Assembly: GCF_047496725.1 (NCBI RefSeq)
Contig: NC_132982.1
Span: 929,001 to 993,000, forward strand
Reading direction: 5' to 3'
Source: Anoplolepis gracilipes
Lineage: Eukaryota > Arthropoda > Insecta > Hymenoptera > Formicidae
Length of the DNA stretch: 64,000 nt
Below, piece after piece: positions 10,896 through 22,222 of the stretch. The position numbers and the translations under genes are program-made. Positions within the stretch are counted from its first letter, which is position 1. Each line of letters opens with the position of its first letter. Under the pieces are notes generated by a model. It did no database searches. It was given only the letters and a program-made list of their open reading frames with translations, and had not been told where the DNA came from.

Positions 10896-13800
10896 TTACA
10901 ATGGTATTTTATAATGTCCCCACGGTAACGTATCAGTAGTTGTAGGTACGATATACCGCTTGTCGTCGTACGGACTTAGAGCAATTTTTGTTTCGTGAAT
11001 GGTGTATACCTCGTGCAATTTTGATCTTATACACGACTGACTACGCGTCATTTCAATCTCTTCGTTCAAACACCGCGTGTAATCGTCCAACGTTATCGTT
11101 CTCGCGACAACGTTACTCTTGACGCCTTTTACCTTTTTCGTATCCTTCTTACCATCCACGCGCAACGCATACATTTTTGCTCTAAGCCCGACAAATTCAG
11201 TCATTATGGTACCATTGTTTTCATCCTTCATTAGACCCGGTACCTTTTTATTCACGAGCGGTATACCGTACGCATTGTCTATCGCATAGTCAAATCTGCT
11301 GATATCGCGTTTCATATTCTCGTACACATCGTCGCACTCAATGTGATATATAAGACTATCCGTATCGGTGTACATGACTTTGCATCTCTCCCGATACATT
11401 GGTACCATATAATCGTGGTGAAATTCGTACAAATATGTCTTGGATATATCGAGACTACACATACCCACGTAAATTGGTTTGTAGAATTTCACCTCGAGTT
11501 TACGTAAATTCCACAGCGATTAGTGTTTCCGAAAAAACGCTCCTGCTGAAAATTTGGTTTTGCAATTAATGCCTCTGCGCCGTACCTTCCATCCCATTTT
11601 GTCAAAAGTTTAACATCTACGCGATTGCGCACATTTTCCATCGTTTTGCCAAACACGGCATTATTCATTAGTTTGTACAAATTTTTTTCAAATTCATTTT
11701 TCGCCAGTGTTCTAAATTTTGTGTTGAGTTCTATATAAGTACGGAGCCACGGAGATTGAGTGAATTGTAATATACGATGAATTTTTGCAACACGAAGATT
11801 GTGACGGGAATATTGCTGCAGGTTGCGGTAGTGTATCACGTAACGCTTCTTATCGTATAAGGTTGCGAGAAGCTTGTCCTCGTGCTTGCCAGGTGGTTTG
11901 TGGCGTGTCGGACAAAACGGTAGGTCAGTGTGCGAATCGTGAAGATGCTGCGGATACTCGAGGTCGACTTCGAGGATGTAGCCTGTAGACGAATCCAGCG
12001 CGATCGATGATACATCAAAATTGGAAACATTATCGACCCACTGAAAATCGGCATAGGGCAATGGTTGACACATTGCCCATCCGTATAAATTATTAACATC
12101 GAAATACATTAAGTACGTTGATGGTTTCGATGAGTCATACGACTGCATGTACTTGTTATTAGCACGCGCGTACCTGTTGGAACATTGACTCAGACCACCG
12201 CGTATACCTCGTTCGATAAACATAACTATGTCAATGTCTGTGAGTAATTCAAATATAATTTTCATATGCTTTAACATAGCGTCCCACGTGTAGCCGGGAA
12301 GAGTATAATAATACGCGGGGTCGAGCCCATAACTCTTGATACAACTCTCGCGGAAATTTTCAAAAATGTCGGCTAGTAACAAGACGTCAGTTTTGAGGTA
12401 TAAATCGCTATATTCGCCTAGCGTTCGAATTGAGAATCGCTTCCACACAATCTCAGCGTGCACGTAATCGCTCTCGGATATTGTGTTACCTGTTAAGGAA
12501 GCTGTAAAATGATTCTCGCGATGGTAGACACGCATCTTGCAATTTATCTACGCCGTCAATATACTCGTACGGGAAGACATTTTTTCTTGTCAGTAAATTG
12601 AAATCTTCGGCGGATAAATTTTTAAATTCCATTTGTAAAATTTTGAGTTTATCCTTGCTCAGATAAGATGCCAATTTGTCGAGACTTGTGAGAAATTTAT
12701 ATGAATCTATAAAACGTAATTTAATGTGATTTCCCGGTTTGTTTTTCGTACCCTTAACATGTTTTGTAAATGAAATATATTTTTATTTTGTTATCGGAAG
12801 TAAATCGATTCCCCTTTCGAACTGTGGCTATTTCCTCGATTATAAAATGAGAATCATAACCGTATAAATTGTGAAATACTATTGGAATGCAAAAAGATTC
12901 TTTGTAATTTAGATTGCAATTTGAATGCGCGGGACCTTTGTACTGTCCGGTCAAATGACAATGATCGCGTACGCACGTATCATCTTCCACGAATGGTTTC
13001 TCACATATATGACACTGAGTCGCGCTTCGAAATTCTTTCCATTCATCTTGCGTTAAATTTACCATGGGGACATTGGTTGTTAAAATATTTTCTACACGTT
13101 GCGCCAAATTTTTAAGTTCGTCGGCAAACCACGCAACGCAATTGGCTTCGCGACGAGAATGATACGCGAATAATGAATTATCGTACGAGCAATGTACATA
13201 ATAAACGATATTAAGTACTTGGTGATGTTGATAAAAATTTTCTTCTTTTTTCACCAAAATGCACTCCAGGTCGGCATACACGACGAAAAGTAGTCGCTCT
13301 TTTCTGTTGTAGTTGGCGAATGCGAGCCACCTGTCCTTATCGCTCGGTAACCGGATAGCGCAGTCGTTCATCTTTCCACAGTCTACTGTATGCGACTGTA
13401 GTTTCTCGTCCAAGTAAAAATATTGCATGCATCTGTAAAATAAAAGTTAATATTTTTTATATCCTTGTTTTAAATATTTTTAGACAGTTTTATTAAATAT
13501 ACATACCGATCGCAGATATATTTTTTATTCTTGTGTTTGCTGAGTTGCATACTAACAAGTCTGGATAAATTCTTGATCCACGCGAAATGTCCGATATCTC
13601 ACGCATCTTGCACGTAGAGCAAGTTGACGTGCTTGTCCCTCTTTTGCTCCATAAGACGTAACGAGATAATGTTTTCATTCTCGATGGTATACACATTGAT
13701 TAAAATGTCATTATAAATTTCAATTTTTTTAATTTGATTAAGAGTGACTGGAAACTCAATATCTTGGAGATTTAGTACTGTTGTATAATGTGGGTATGAC

Positions 13801-14686
13801 GATTGTCGATCTGTGTGTCTTTCAACTGGATACAGAGCAGCCACCACCGCCCACGCAAAACATGTATTGTCTTGAGATTGCACGTTAACCACTGCTCGTT
13901 TCATTATTATCTTTCGCGGTAATTGCACGCAACATCCGGCGCGCATAGGATTATATTTATTTATATTTACAGTCAAATTTAGTATACGCGATAATGCCCA
14001 TCCGCTATTGCGTTCCTGAAATTCTTCGAGCGATGCAATGGTGGGCTCGACGACTTGCCGTTCATACCACTCGCGTAAATCAGATGTACGAAAGAGTTCG
14101 AAGTTTCTCGTATTGATTGATTTATTGGCGTGCTTATCGCCCGCCACAAACTCGCCGTTAAACACTGTATTCACTTTCACACTGTTGTGTTTTTCATAAC
14201 GTCTCGCACGTGCTCGAGCACAATGTCGCTCGCGTCTTCCAAAAATTGATGAGGTTCAATATGATTATAATTTATAACCGCACCAGTCATGATACGACCT
14301 TCGAACGCTGTATCGATCTCTCGCCAAATCAATCCATTTTCTCGCGAACTGCATCCTGTACCCGCGTGTACGAAACGCCTGCGCAACACATTTTTCAATC
14401 CTTCGAGTCGCGCGATTCGAGCAATCAGTGATTTCCTCGATAATCGTGGTCGTTTAATTCGAATTTGTTCTTCCAACAACTCGATAGATTCGTTACATTG
14501 CGCCTCCCACGCAATGTACTCCTCCACTGAATTTACCCGGGTGGATTGCTCCCACACAATTTGCCCAGCCATGTTTTTCAGACCGAACAAGATGCACGAC
14601 TCGAAAATAATGGAGGTACACCTCTTTGCAGCGAATTTATATCGCAATTCATAGACGTTTCTATCACGCATTTCGCGATTTGTCAT
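10896..14686 (-). pseudogene. Polinton-1 protein-primed DNA polymerase B (broken)
   Basis: The minus-strand pieces in order are 14686-14177, 14180-13599, (intron 13506-13433), 13432-12754, 12674-12486, 12535-11489 and 11492-10896. They cover an N-terminal conserved region (CFAWAVVAALYP), a zinc-finger segment, the 3'-5' exonuclease start (FVVYADLEC), an HNH/endonuclease VII-like zinc cluster (CHICEKPF...CHLTGQY), the exonuclease block FHNLYGYDSHF, and polymerase motifs DVNNLYGW (A), KLMNNAVFGKT (B) and YTDTDS (C). Comparison with Polinton-2 shows a nonsense codon at about 13599 and frameshifts near 14180, 12800, 12510 and 11490. The enzyme would replicate the element from a protein primer, but this copy cannot make it. 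Confidence 0.92.
13433..13506 (-). other. Spliceosomal intron (74 bp) in Polinton-1 PolB
   Basis: On the minus strand the intron begins GTATGTATAT and ends TTTTATTTTACAG. It interrupts a C-x2-C...H zinc-finger segment after the second base of an Arg codon. Polinton-2 has an intron at the same codon and phase (42413-42527). Confidence 0.85.
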
Positions 14687-15342
14687 CTAACAATGACGTT
14701 ATGTCGAAAAAATTTTTTTTGTTGTATTTTGAAAATTAGCAGCTGCACATTGGCGCTCGAAAGTTTTGCAGTTTCAAATTACATGCAACTGCAGATTTGT
14801 CATATCTCGTTGGATTGTCACCTATGGGCCACGTCATCTCAAAGATTTGTCATATTTCGAATATTAGCAGCCGTATATCGGCGCTCGGAAGATCCGCGGC
14901 TTCAAATTACATATAGTTGTCATTTCGCGATTTGTCACGCACACTTTAAACATTTTAGTAAGATTCGTTAGCGCATGTATAATTTGTAGTTTCAAATTAC
15001 ATGCAGCTGCGAGTTACTTTTTGATAATTTGTCACGTACATTTAGAATATTCAGGTGTGATTTCATCAGAAAATGTTGTCGCACCTGGACGCATGGAAAA
15101 TTTTAAGCGCATTCAGCTAAAATCTTTGGAGATGTAATTATTATTTAGCAGCTGTATATAGGCGCTTGGAGAAAAAAAACTTGCTGTATCAACAATCACT
15201 CTCTCCACATTACAATTTGTAGTGCTAAATTGTGAACAATAACCCCCTCCACATTGCAGTGTGTAGAGCTAAATTGTGTTTTAATACTTAAAATAATTTA
15301 GTATCGTGTCAATCGTTTGTGGTCTCCGCTAAAGGAAGCAAC
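14687..15342. promoter_or_regulatory. Intergenic region between divergent PolB and accessory gene, with a recurring 22-bp word
   Basis: The PolB and two-exon genes point away from this region, so it should hold both promoters. It contains three copies of a word of the form AGCAGC(T/C)G(T/C)A(T/C)AT.GGCGCT(T/C)G at 14738-14759, 14866-14887 and 15147-15168. Between them recur CAGTTTCAAATTACATGCA-like and ATTTGTCA words. Polinton-2 keeps one copy at 44113-44134 in the equivalent place. A regulatory or replication role is inference. Confidence 0.5.
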
Positions 15343-16099
15343 ATGAATTATTACGTCCCGATTATGGACACTCTGCCAAAGAAAGAGTAAGTTTTATTTT
15401 TTAAATAATATTTTTATTATTTATATTAGTTTTAAATAATATTTTTAATATTTATATATATTAATATTATATTTTTAATAACATTTTTCTAAAATTTTGT
15501 AGCATTTCATCCGAGTCTCGTCGCGCGGGTCGTATCTTGGGAAGAAGGTATGCTCTAACCCCGACATCATATAAATAGTTAGAGATTGGAATAAGCGTCA
15601 GAGCTATGTCATATGTGGAATTACTTGTTGGTGATAACCGAGGCAATCAAATAGTATTGCCTATCGTTACCTGGCACTCATTAATGCAGAAACGTACCGA
15701 TATTGAACGACATGTACAATCGACTGAAAGTGAGCTATTATGGATCTGCGATCTATCTATCCAAATGATTACATTAACTGATTCCAAGATTGTTAAATTA
15801 ACATTGTCTAATAATTCTTTGTATATGCGCCCGCAAACATTGGTGCATTTATTCGATTTTGAAAACTGTATCGATCATATGCATTTCTGGCTGTGTCAGA
15901 ATACATATATTGTTAATGAAAAGTTTAAACAATTTGTTAGCGTTTTGCAACGCAATACGCTAACGACAATATCACTAATGTTTACGATGCGGTAAAAGTG
16001 ATACGTGAGAGTGACGCGTTTGACGGCAAATCACTCGTAGATTGTGAATTGTTAACATGTGCTGTAAATGATTTACTCTATGATGTTTGCAATAAATAA
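15343..16099 (+). pseudogene. Polinton-1 copy of the two-exon accessory gene (broken)
   Basis: Exon 1 is 15343-15386, the intron 15387-15502 (GTAAGT...TTTTGTAG) and exon 2 starts at 15503. The gene is colinear with the intact gene at 44285-45000. It has an in-frame TAG at 15576-15578 and a frameshift near 15955, after which the second half continues in another frame to the stop at 16097-16099. The function is unknown. The family has no motif I recognise beyond conserved blocks such as LWICDLSIQM and HLFDFE.CIDHMH. Confidence 0.85.
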
Positions 16100-16457
16100 A
16101 TTACCGTTTTTATTACTAATTTTTATTATTTCTTCCTTCGTCTATTCTTTATAAAACGTATGATGTATATAGTTGGATCTACATTCATTTTGCTAAAGAT
16201 GTTGAAAATGCTGATGTAGATGAGACGTGATATTCGAGTTAGAGGGAGATGAGACGTGATACTCGAGTTAAACGGAGATGAGAGATGTGAGATTAAAATA
16301 TATATATTTGGGAGGAGCGTGTGCTATAAAAGAGTTTGCAACCATCCTTGTGACAATCTTGTCACATCTGATAAAGCGAGTTTGGAAGAAAACGCAAGTT
16401 TGCGGTCATCCTTGTGACATTTTTTCTGTTATATTTGATAAAAAAAACTTTGTGCTT

Positions 16458-16986
16458 ATGGATGACTTGATGGACATTTCATCCGATTCGTTCGAGTCGT
16501 CCGATTCTTCCGAGTCGCCTGATTCACGCTTGGTGAATATTTCATTCGATTCATCCGATTCGTTCGAGTTTGCCGAGTCGTCCGATTCGATGGACTTTTC
16601 GTCCGAGCATTCTGATTCGAATGTACAATCCTTATACGATAGTGTTCTTGGTTCCTAGTTACTTGGACGGTAATTCTAGTGATTTCAGTGATGTTGTGGA
16701 ACTTATTATTCGTACGTTAGATGATGTACAAGTTCGTACATATAATAAAATGAAACGGCTGTGCATTATATCTTTTTATTATAAACCTGGGATTTTTGTT
16801 AAACATTGTGTATCGTGTTTCATGCGATTACCGGAGAGGTCACAGATTGGGAGTGATGTGGTGCGCATACATCAAAGTGAAATTTATCAGCAAATCCATG
16901 ATTTATATGAATGCGGTAGATGTCAGAGACCGCTGTATCAATTAATACCGTGCAATTTTTGTCCGTTTTGTACGAAAGAAGACTAA
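16458..16986 (+). pseudogene. Polinton-1 private gene: acidic Asp/Ser-rich plus C-terminal zinc-ribbon-like protein (one frameshift)
   Basis: The first frame from the ATG at 16458 encodes about 66 residues rich in SSDS/SFESSDSS repeats and stops at 16658. A second frame, +1 and overlapping, continues to 16986 and ends in a cysteine cluster (CVSC, then CGRCQRPL...CNFCPFC) that looks like a zinc ribbon. The acidic reading (FSDVVELIIRTLDD) carries on smoothly after the first frame stops, so I read it as one gene with a single frameshift near 16655. No counterpart exists in Polinton-2 and I do not recognise the family. Confidence 0.55.
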
Positions 16987-17030
16987 TGCATGAAAAATAA
17001 AAACTATTATTGTGTAAGTGTTGCAATAAG

Positions 17031-17360
17031 ATGCAGTGGAGAGAACACTCCGACGCCCTCGGCGGCTCTGTGACTTCTGTGGTGCAGTTTTTGCGAAATC
17101 GTGAAACTGGTTTGCCAAAAACTCATACGAGATCGTTGAAACTGTTTTTCGAGATTCGTGATGATATAGACTTTTTATGCGATGTGGTCAATGAAAATAC
17201 CGATATAGAACTTATGCAATTTGAAGATCCTGTTGTTGCGAAAATGAAGCATCTCCGAAGAGAGAAGCTGCTACAGATGAAAAGAGAAAGAAGGATAGAC
17301 TTTTTAGAAGAGAGAAGAAAGCGACTTGCCTCTCACGTAATTATTACACACATGTGGTAA
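17031..17360 (+). CDS. Hypothetical basic protein (109 aa) in the Polinton-1 right arm
   Basis: The first ATG in the open frame is at 17031. The N-terminal 50 residues are mixed. The C-terminal half is a charged helix rich in Lys, Arg and Glu (KMKHLRREKLLQMKRERR), probably a coiled coil or nucleic-acid-binding tail. It lies 45 bp after the zinc-ribbon gene on the same strand. I do not recognise it, and Polinton-2 has no copy. Confidence 0.5.
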   Translation: MQWREHSDALGGSVTSVVQFLRNRETGLPKTHTRSLKLFFEIRDDIDFLCDVVNENTDIELMQFEDPVVAKMKHLRREKLLQMKRERRIDFLEERRKRLASHVIITHMW

Positions 17361-17778
17361 ACAAAGAAGTTCTGCAAGATTTGTGTGTATATTTATCATT
17401 TTTATAAAATTTTAAAGATGTTAATAATGATGTTTTTTTCAGAAACCGCTGTGGTGCGCTCTTCCTCCCTCCCCTTATTTTAATTTTTTATCTTTTATAT
17501 TATTTATTTTATATTGTATATTTTATATTTTTTATGCTATTCAATTAGAATTATCTGTATGAATGCCGTGTGGAGCGACAGTTCGCGCCAGCTTTTAATT
17601 TTTTTATTAGCTGTGAAGAGTAAGCATTCGTACTAACTCTTATGTCATGCTCATCCCCTACCCTATTTTTTTCACCGAGACGTTACCTAGCCTCCTGGAG
17701 GCCCGCTGGAGTTAGCATAAAATATCTGACTGTGGTGCAGTGCAGTAAGAACATTTGTGATTTGTGAAGTGAATAAAA

Positions 17779-18480
17779 ATGTCGCAAATTGCATCATTTA
17801 TGGAGGCGATATTTGAGAGGGGTACCGCCACCTACGGCTACCCGAGTGGGTTCCTTATCGCCAGTACCATCGCCGCGCACTTCAAAGAGCGAAGAATATG
17901 GCCCGCGACCTATTCCAGGCGCTACTGGAGGTCCTGTTTGGAAATGTAAGTAGTTTTTATTATTTTTATACGTTTTTTTATTTATAATATATTTATATGT
18001 TTTTTTTATAGATTTTCGAAATAGGTGCCTATCCTGTGCCTGGGTATATAAGCATCGCGCACATGGAGGAGGTGCGCTGGGTGCGGGCCTACAAATAGGA
18101 GTGCGCGGAGTGGGAGAATTTGTGGTGCGATGGCCCCCACTCCCGAGAGTTAGACGCGGAGTATCCGAAAATGTACGTCGACATTTTCTGTCTCCGCAGA
18201 TTGTTCGGAGAGGAGCCCTATCGTAAGTATGCTCAAATTTTAAATATTTATTTTAAAATACTAATAAAAATGTTCATTTTCTTTTCTGTTACAGCTCCCG
18301 CTCCCGCTTTTTAGACGCGGAGTACCCAAAAATGTCGACGTACATTTTCTGTCTCTGCAGATTGTTCGGAGAGGAGCCCCTCGTATTGTAAGTATCTCTA
18401 TATAATACGGTCAAATTTTAGATATTTTTTTTAAGGTACTAATAAAAATGTTCATTTTTCTGTTACAGAAGCAGTCGTTG
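17779..18480 (+). pseudogene. Multi-exon hypothetical gene with a duplicated exon-intron unit
   Basis: Sequence from ATG 17779 (or the alternative-frame ATG 17898) runs to a clean donor at 17946 (GTAAGT). The intron is 17946-18011, ending TTTTATAG. Exon 2 is open in the frame that follows the 17898 start except for a TAG at 18096-18098. It ends at a second donor (CGTAAGTATG, about 18220) followed by an intron ending TTCTGTTACAG at about 18294. The last exon plus intron is repeated at about 18312-18469 with small changes. The protein family is not recognised. GC-rich coding blocks in AT-rich DNA support real exons, and the TAG suggests decay. Confidence 0.5.
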
Positions 18481-18484
18481 CGCG

Positions 18485-18744
18485 TTCCCCCTGCCGCCCA
18501 TTATTTTTAGTTTTTTAAGTTTTATATTTTTATAATTTTATATTTTATATTGTAGATTTTAGAATTTTCATATTTTATATTTTATATCTCTTTATATCTT
18601 TTTATATTTTTCAATTTTATATATATTATATTTTATATCTTTTTTATTATATTTTATATTTTTCATATTTTATATTTTATATTTTTTATATTTTATATTT
18701 TTTTATATTTTTCAATTTTATATATATTATATTTTATATCTTTT
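18485..18744. repeat. Low-complexity TTTTATATTT-rich tract
   Basis: This is nearly pure A/T sequence with repeated TTTTATATTT and TTTATATTT words running into the right TIR. It has no gene. Confidence 0.8.
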
Positions 18745-19747
18745 TTATTATATTTTATATATTAGATTTTAGATTTTTTATATTATATCTTTTTACTTTT
18801 TATATTTTATCTTTTAAATTTTTAAAACGCACACACACATATACACATACACATGCACACTATATGTATAAAAATACACATTTTTATGATTAAAAAATTT
18901 TGTTAATGATAAAATATGTGTATTGTGTTTTGCGCCTTCTTCGTTAATCCCATCCTTCTTCCTTCTCCACTTAGTATTAATTAGATAATATTTAATATAT
19001 ATATAATTAGATGTAATAATAATAATAATAATAATAATATATATAATAATATTAAAAAAAAGCTTAACATTCAAAAATTCTCTGCGTTCTCGCGTATACC
19101 TTAGCCTCTGTCTTATCGTGCTTCCGCTATCCTTTCCCCTCATCCTCATTCTTTCTCTTTCACACTATCTTTCTATTGTGCTCTCCTCCTTTTTCCCGCC
19201 ACATTATACTCTCATTGTCCTACGCTAGGTACAATGCACATAGCGCGGGAGCGTCCCGTTTGACCACGTCACGATTGACCACAGCCACTTATATCGACCG
19301 ATGCCTAGGGTCATCAGCAACGATTAACCAATCAGAGAGCCTCATTTTAAACTGGCCAATTGGCGACGTGGTCAATAGACTCCCACCCACATAGCGCTCT
19401 CCTTACCCTATTCTATACCGCGCGTCTCCGTCTACCGCGTTGCGAACGCTTATCGCTCCGTCTCCGTCTACCGCGTTGCGAACGCCTATCGCTCCGTCTC
19501 TCTCTACCACGTTGCGAACGCCTATCGCGCCGTCTCTCTCTATTTATCTGCCTACTCGCGGACCCATCGGTTACGCCGCGGACCTCTCCCTCCTCTCCGC
19601 TGTCCCCTCGTCCATAAACCGCGCCGCAGATCTCTCCCCCTCTCCGCGTACCCCTCGTCTACAAATCGCATCGCGGACCTGCGTGACATCCCCCGCGCCC
19701 GCACTCCCCTCGAACACTTGGGTTAGAATCCTCTTTAACACACTACT
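18745..19747. repeat. Polinton-1 right terminal inverted repeat
   Basis: This is the inverse of 8971-9826 (minisatellite at about 19430-19540; tip ending CCTCTTTAACACACTACT). It is longer than the left arm because of a 143-bp MITE insertion at 19246-19388 and microsatellite differences. Confidence 0.85.
19246..19388. mobile_element. hAT-like MITE (143 bp) with 8-bp target duplication
   Basis: The insertion is flanked by ACATAGCG at 19238-19245 and 19389-19396. The left TIR of the same Polinton has the uninterrupted site with one ACATAGCG, so the duplication is proven within the window. Both MITE ends contain TTGACCACGTC in inverse orientation. An 8-bp duplication is typical of hAT elements. 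Confidence 0.8.
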
Positions 19748-19753
19748 GTATTA

Positions 19754-20131
19754 CTAATACTCTTCAAGATATTTTCAGGTTATAGAATAGAAATGAAAGT
19801 GGTTTCTAACTATGAATTTTTCTGTTATTTCACTTTTTCACTTTGTACATACACGACCACTTTCAGAGCATTTGTGGAAAATGAAAATGATCACGTGAAA
19901 TTATGAATAGTGAAAAGTGAAAAAATTCACCAATTCTTACACGATATAAAAGATATAAAATAACTGCACATTTGTATCCCATAATTTAATATTTATATTT
20001 CTTACTTTTTTTACTAACACGACATGTGTTCTGACAAGAATTAAAGACCGAAAGCAGGTTAGAAGTACATGTACTGATCATAATGGCGTCGGCACATGTC
20101 AGCGCATGCGCAGAAAGGGTCACCTTAGCGC
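19754..20131. other. Flank between Polinton-1 and the Harbinger element
   Basis: I see no gene. There are repeated words around CACTTTTCACTTT and TGAAAAGTGAAAA at about 19830-19925, similar in flavour to 6380-6480. Confidence 0.4.
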
Positions 20132-20571
20132 TAATGGCTCCTGCACACAGGGCGCGGTAATGTTTGCCGCGCGGCAAAATGCGACGCGGTAGCCAATTGG
20201 AGGTCTGCTTTTCCGGAAATAATGGATATATAACTTCCGCCGCGCATAAAAAGTTGAACTAGATCCAACTTTTGCCATGCGGCAAACATTGCCGCATCCT
20301 GCATGCAAAAGTCAACATAATCGAAACTTAGTAACTTCTAGTAAATTTTCTATACATACGAAAAGTTCAATCAGAGAGAGAGAAACCTTCTCTCTGGTTC
20401 AATATATTAGCAAGAAATATATATAAAATGGATGATATTGAAATTGTAGGTAAAAAAAGAATAAAATATTAATATTTTTAATTATACAATAGAATAAAAT
20501 AATTAATTTTATGACTGAGATATTTTTAGGTTAGGATAGGTTAAGCTATAATATATAATTGTTATTTTTAT

Positions 20572-22117
20572 TGTTACGTCCAGGCCCGTAGAGAGGATGG
20601 GTCAGAGGAAGGGCGTAACAAGAACTGTTCCGATGTCAAAAGTCTTATCGACGAGTGACTCGGTCGAACGAGTTGCAGGTTAGCAAACAGGTAAACGACG
20701 GGTGTCGTTATTACTCTGTTATGCGAACGCTCTCTCAGTGGTCCCTTTTTGGTAAGAGAATCGAATCTCTTTTACGCGGGACGGGACCTTGTGTGATCTT
20801 TTGCGTGGAGGGAGTGAGGGAGTTAAATAAGTTTACCGATCATTTTAATTTTTAGATTAACATTTATTCAATTAATTCTTACCATTTTACATATGATCTT
20901 ATTAATATCGGCTTTAAAATTATTTGTATGAGTGTGTGTGTGTTTGTGTTTGTGGATCGCGGGTGTTACATAAGTACGGAGGTCATCAACCAGAAAAGAG
21001 GGGGAAGGAGTGCGATTCTAAAGATTTTATTCTAGTTGGTATTTGTTACAATGGTTTATAATAAGAAAAAAAAAATAATTAAGATTTACGAAAATGTAAT
21101 ATGTGTTACGGCGCGATTTCGCACACGGTCGTGTCGTCCGATCTATGATCTCGGTTGGCTCGCGAGAATCGACGGGTCGGCGCGATTTTAGGCATACTTA
21201 GTAAAAGAACAGGGTTGAATAAAGGAGAAAGGAGACGATGAGAGAAAAAAAAACAAAAGAGAAGGAAATTAAACTTACTACTTAGGCAGATTGGTTGCGT
21301 TTTAACTGCTGGTGTAGTTGTGGCTCCAGTTGTCTTACTCGGCGGGTGGTCTTTGTTGAGCACTGACTCTAATAGGTTTTAAGACGTAATCGGAACTCCC
21401 GCAGTGTAAAACGAATTGCTTGAGTCAGCAAACGACCGAAAAATCTATGTCGAATGAATCTGATGCTGTACTATCGACTGATTTTAATTTTTTTGGTCTT
21501 CGTAATGCGCGAGTCTTCCCTTTTTATATTAAATCTTGAGGGCGTGTTAACAATTTGGGCGGGAGTATTTTTGAGATTTTGACGTGTAAAAAGCTGTCGT
21601 TCGGTGAGATCCTTCTCCTCCTTATTTTTTATTGTTGCTGATTAGTGGGCTCTGTACGGCCTCTTAGGAAATTTGGAGATTCTTCATTTGGTTATCTCCT
21701 GGGATTATCCAGCTGTTTCTATCCATTATTTATTTAGGGGATCTCTCTATCGATCCTTTTCGGTCATTTCTTTGAACATCGATTTCAATGTTTAAAACAT
21801 TTTTTCGTTCCGCGGCCCTCTTATGACTGGTCGGGAAATTATTGCTTTATCTTTATAGGAGGTAAAGACGTGGAGCCGACACTGCGTAGCGGCGTTATTT
21901 GTTTCTTTCTTAAGATTATGCAGCTGTGTTTGTCTGTTTTGTTGTTTAGGAGATTTCGTTATTGATCCCTTCCGGTATTTGTTTAGATATCGTTTTTAGT
22001 AGGTCTAAACATTATTTGATAATAACGGTTCTTTTCTATTGCCCGTTTTTTGTGACCGATCGGACGATTATTGTTCATTTCGTGGGAGGAAAAACGTGGA
22101 GCCGACAGGACGTAACA
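20572..22117. mobile_element. Probable solo LTR (1546 bp) inserted in the Harbinger element
   Basis: The tips are TGTTACGTCC...GGACGTAACA, flanked by TTAT at 20568-20571 and 22118-22121. The inverted right half of the Harbinger element has the uninterrupted site (around 23285-23300), confirming insertion with a 4-bp duplication. The interior holds only short meaningless ORFs, a TG-rich stretch near 20935-20955 and A/T runs. A Ty3/gypsy-type solo LTR is most likely. Confidence 0.8.
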
Positions 22118-22222
22118 TTATTATACATAGAGATTTGCGTATTATGATTTAACAATTGTTGTAGGTGAATATTTCATATTATTAAACAACGATGCTTAGT
22201 ATTATTTAACTTTTATTTGCAG

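Larger units (their letters stand above)
8971..19747. mobile_element. Polinton-1: internally deleted Polinton/Maverick (10.8 kb)
   Basis: The element lies between direct copies of GTATTA (8965-8970 and 19748-19753). Its tips correspond as AATAGTG...(left) and AGTAGTG...(right, inverted), followed by TIRs of about 0.85-1.0 kb. A 6-bp duplication and a 5'-AG-type tip are Polinton hallmarks, and AGTAG is shared with Polinton-2. Contents in order: an integrase C-terminal fragment (+), a broken PolB (-), a broken two-exon gene (+) and private right-arm genes (+). Capsid, ATPase and most of the integrase are missing, so the element could move only with help, if at all. Confidence 0.85.

Noticed and set aside
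13493..13696. 67-aa minus-strand ORF
   Set aside because: Out of frame with the conserved PolB reading and crosses the intron; a shadow.
20527..20545. TTAGGTTAGGATAGGTTAAG, telomere-like TTAGG words
   Set aside because: Only two units, inside the Harbinger element, and repeated inverted in its other half; not a telomeric array.
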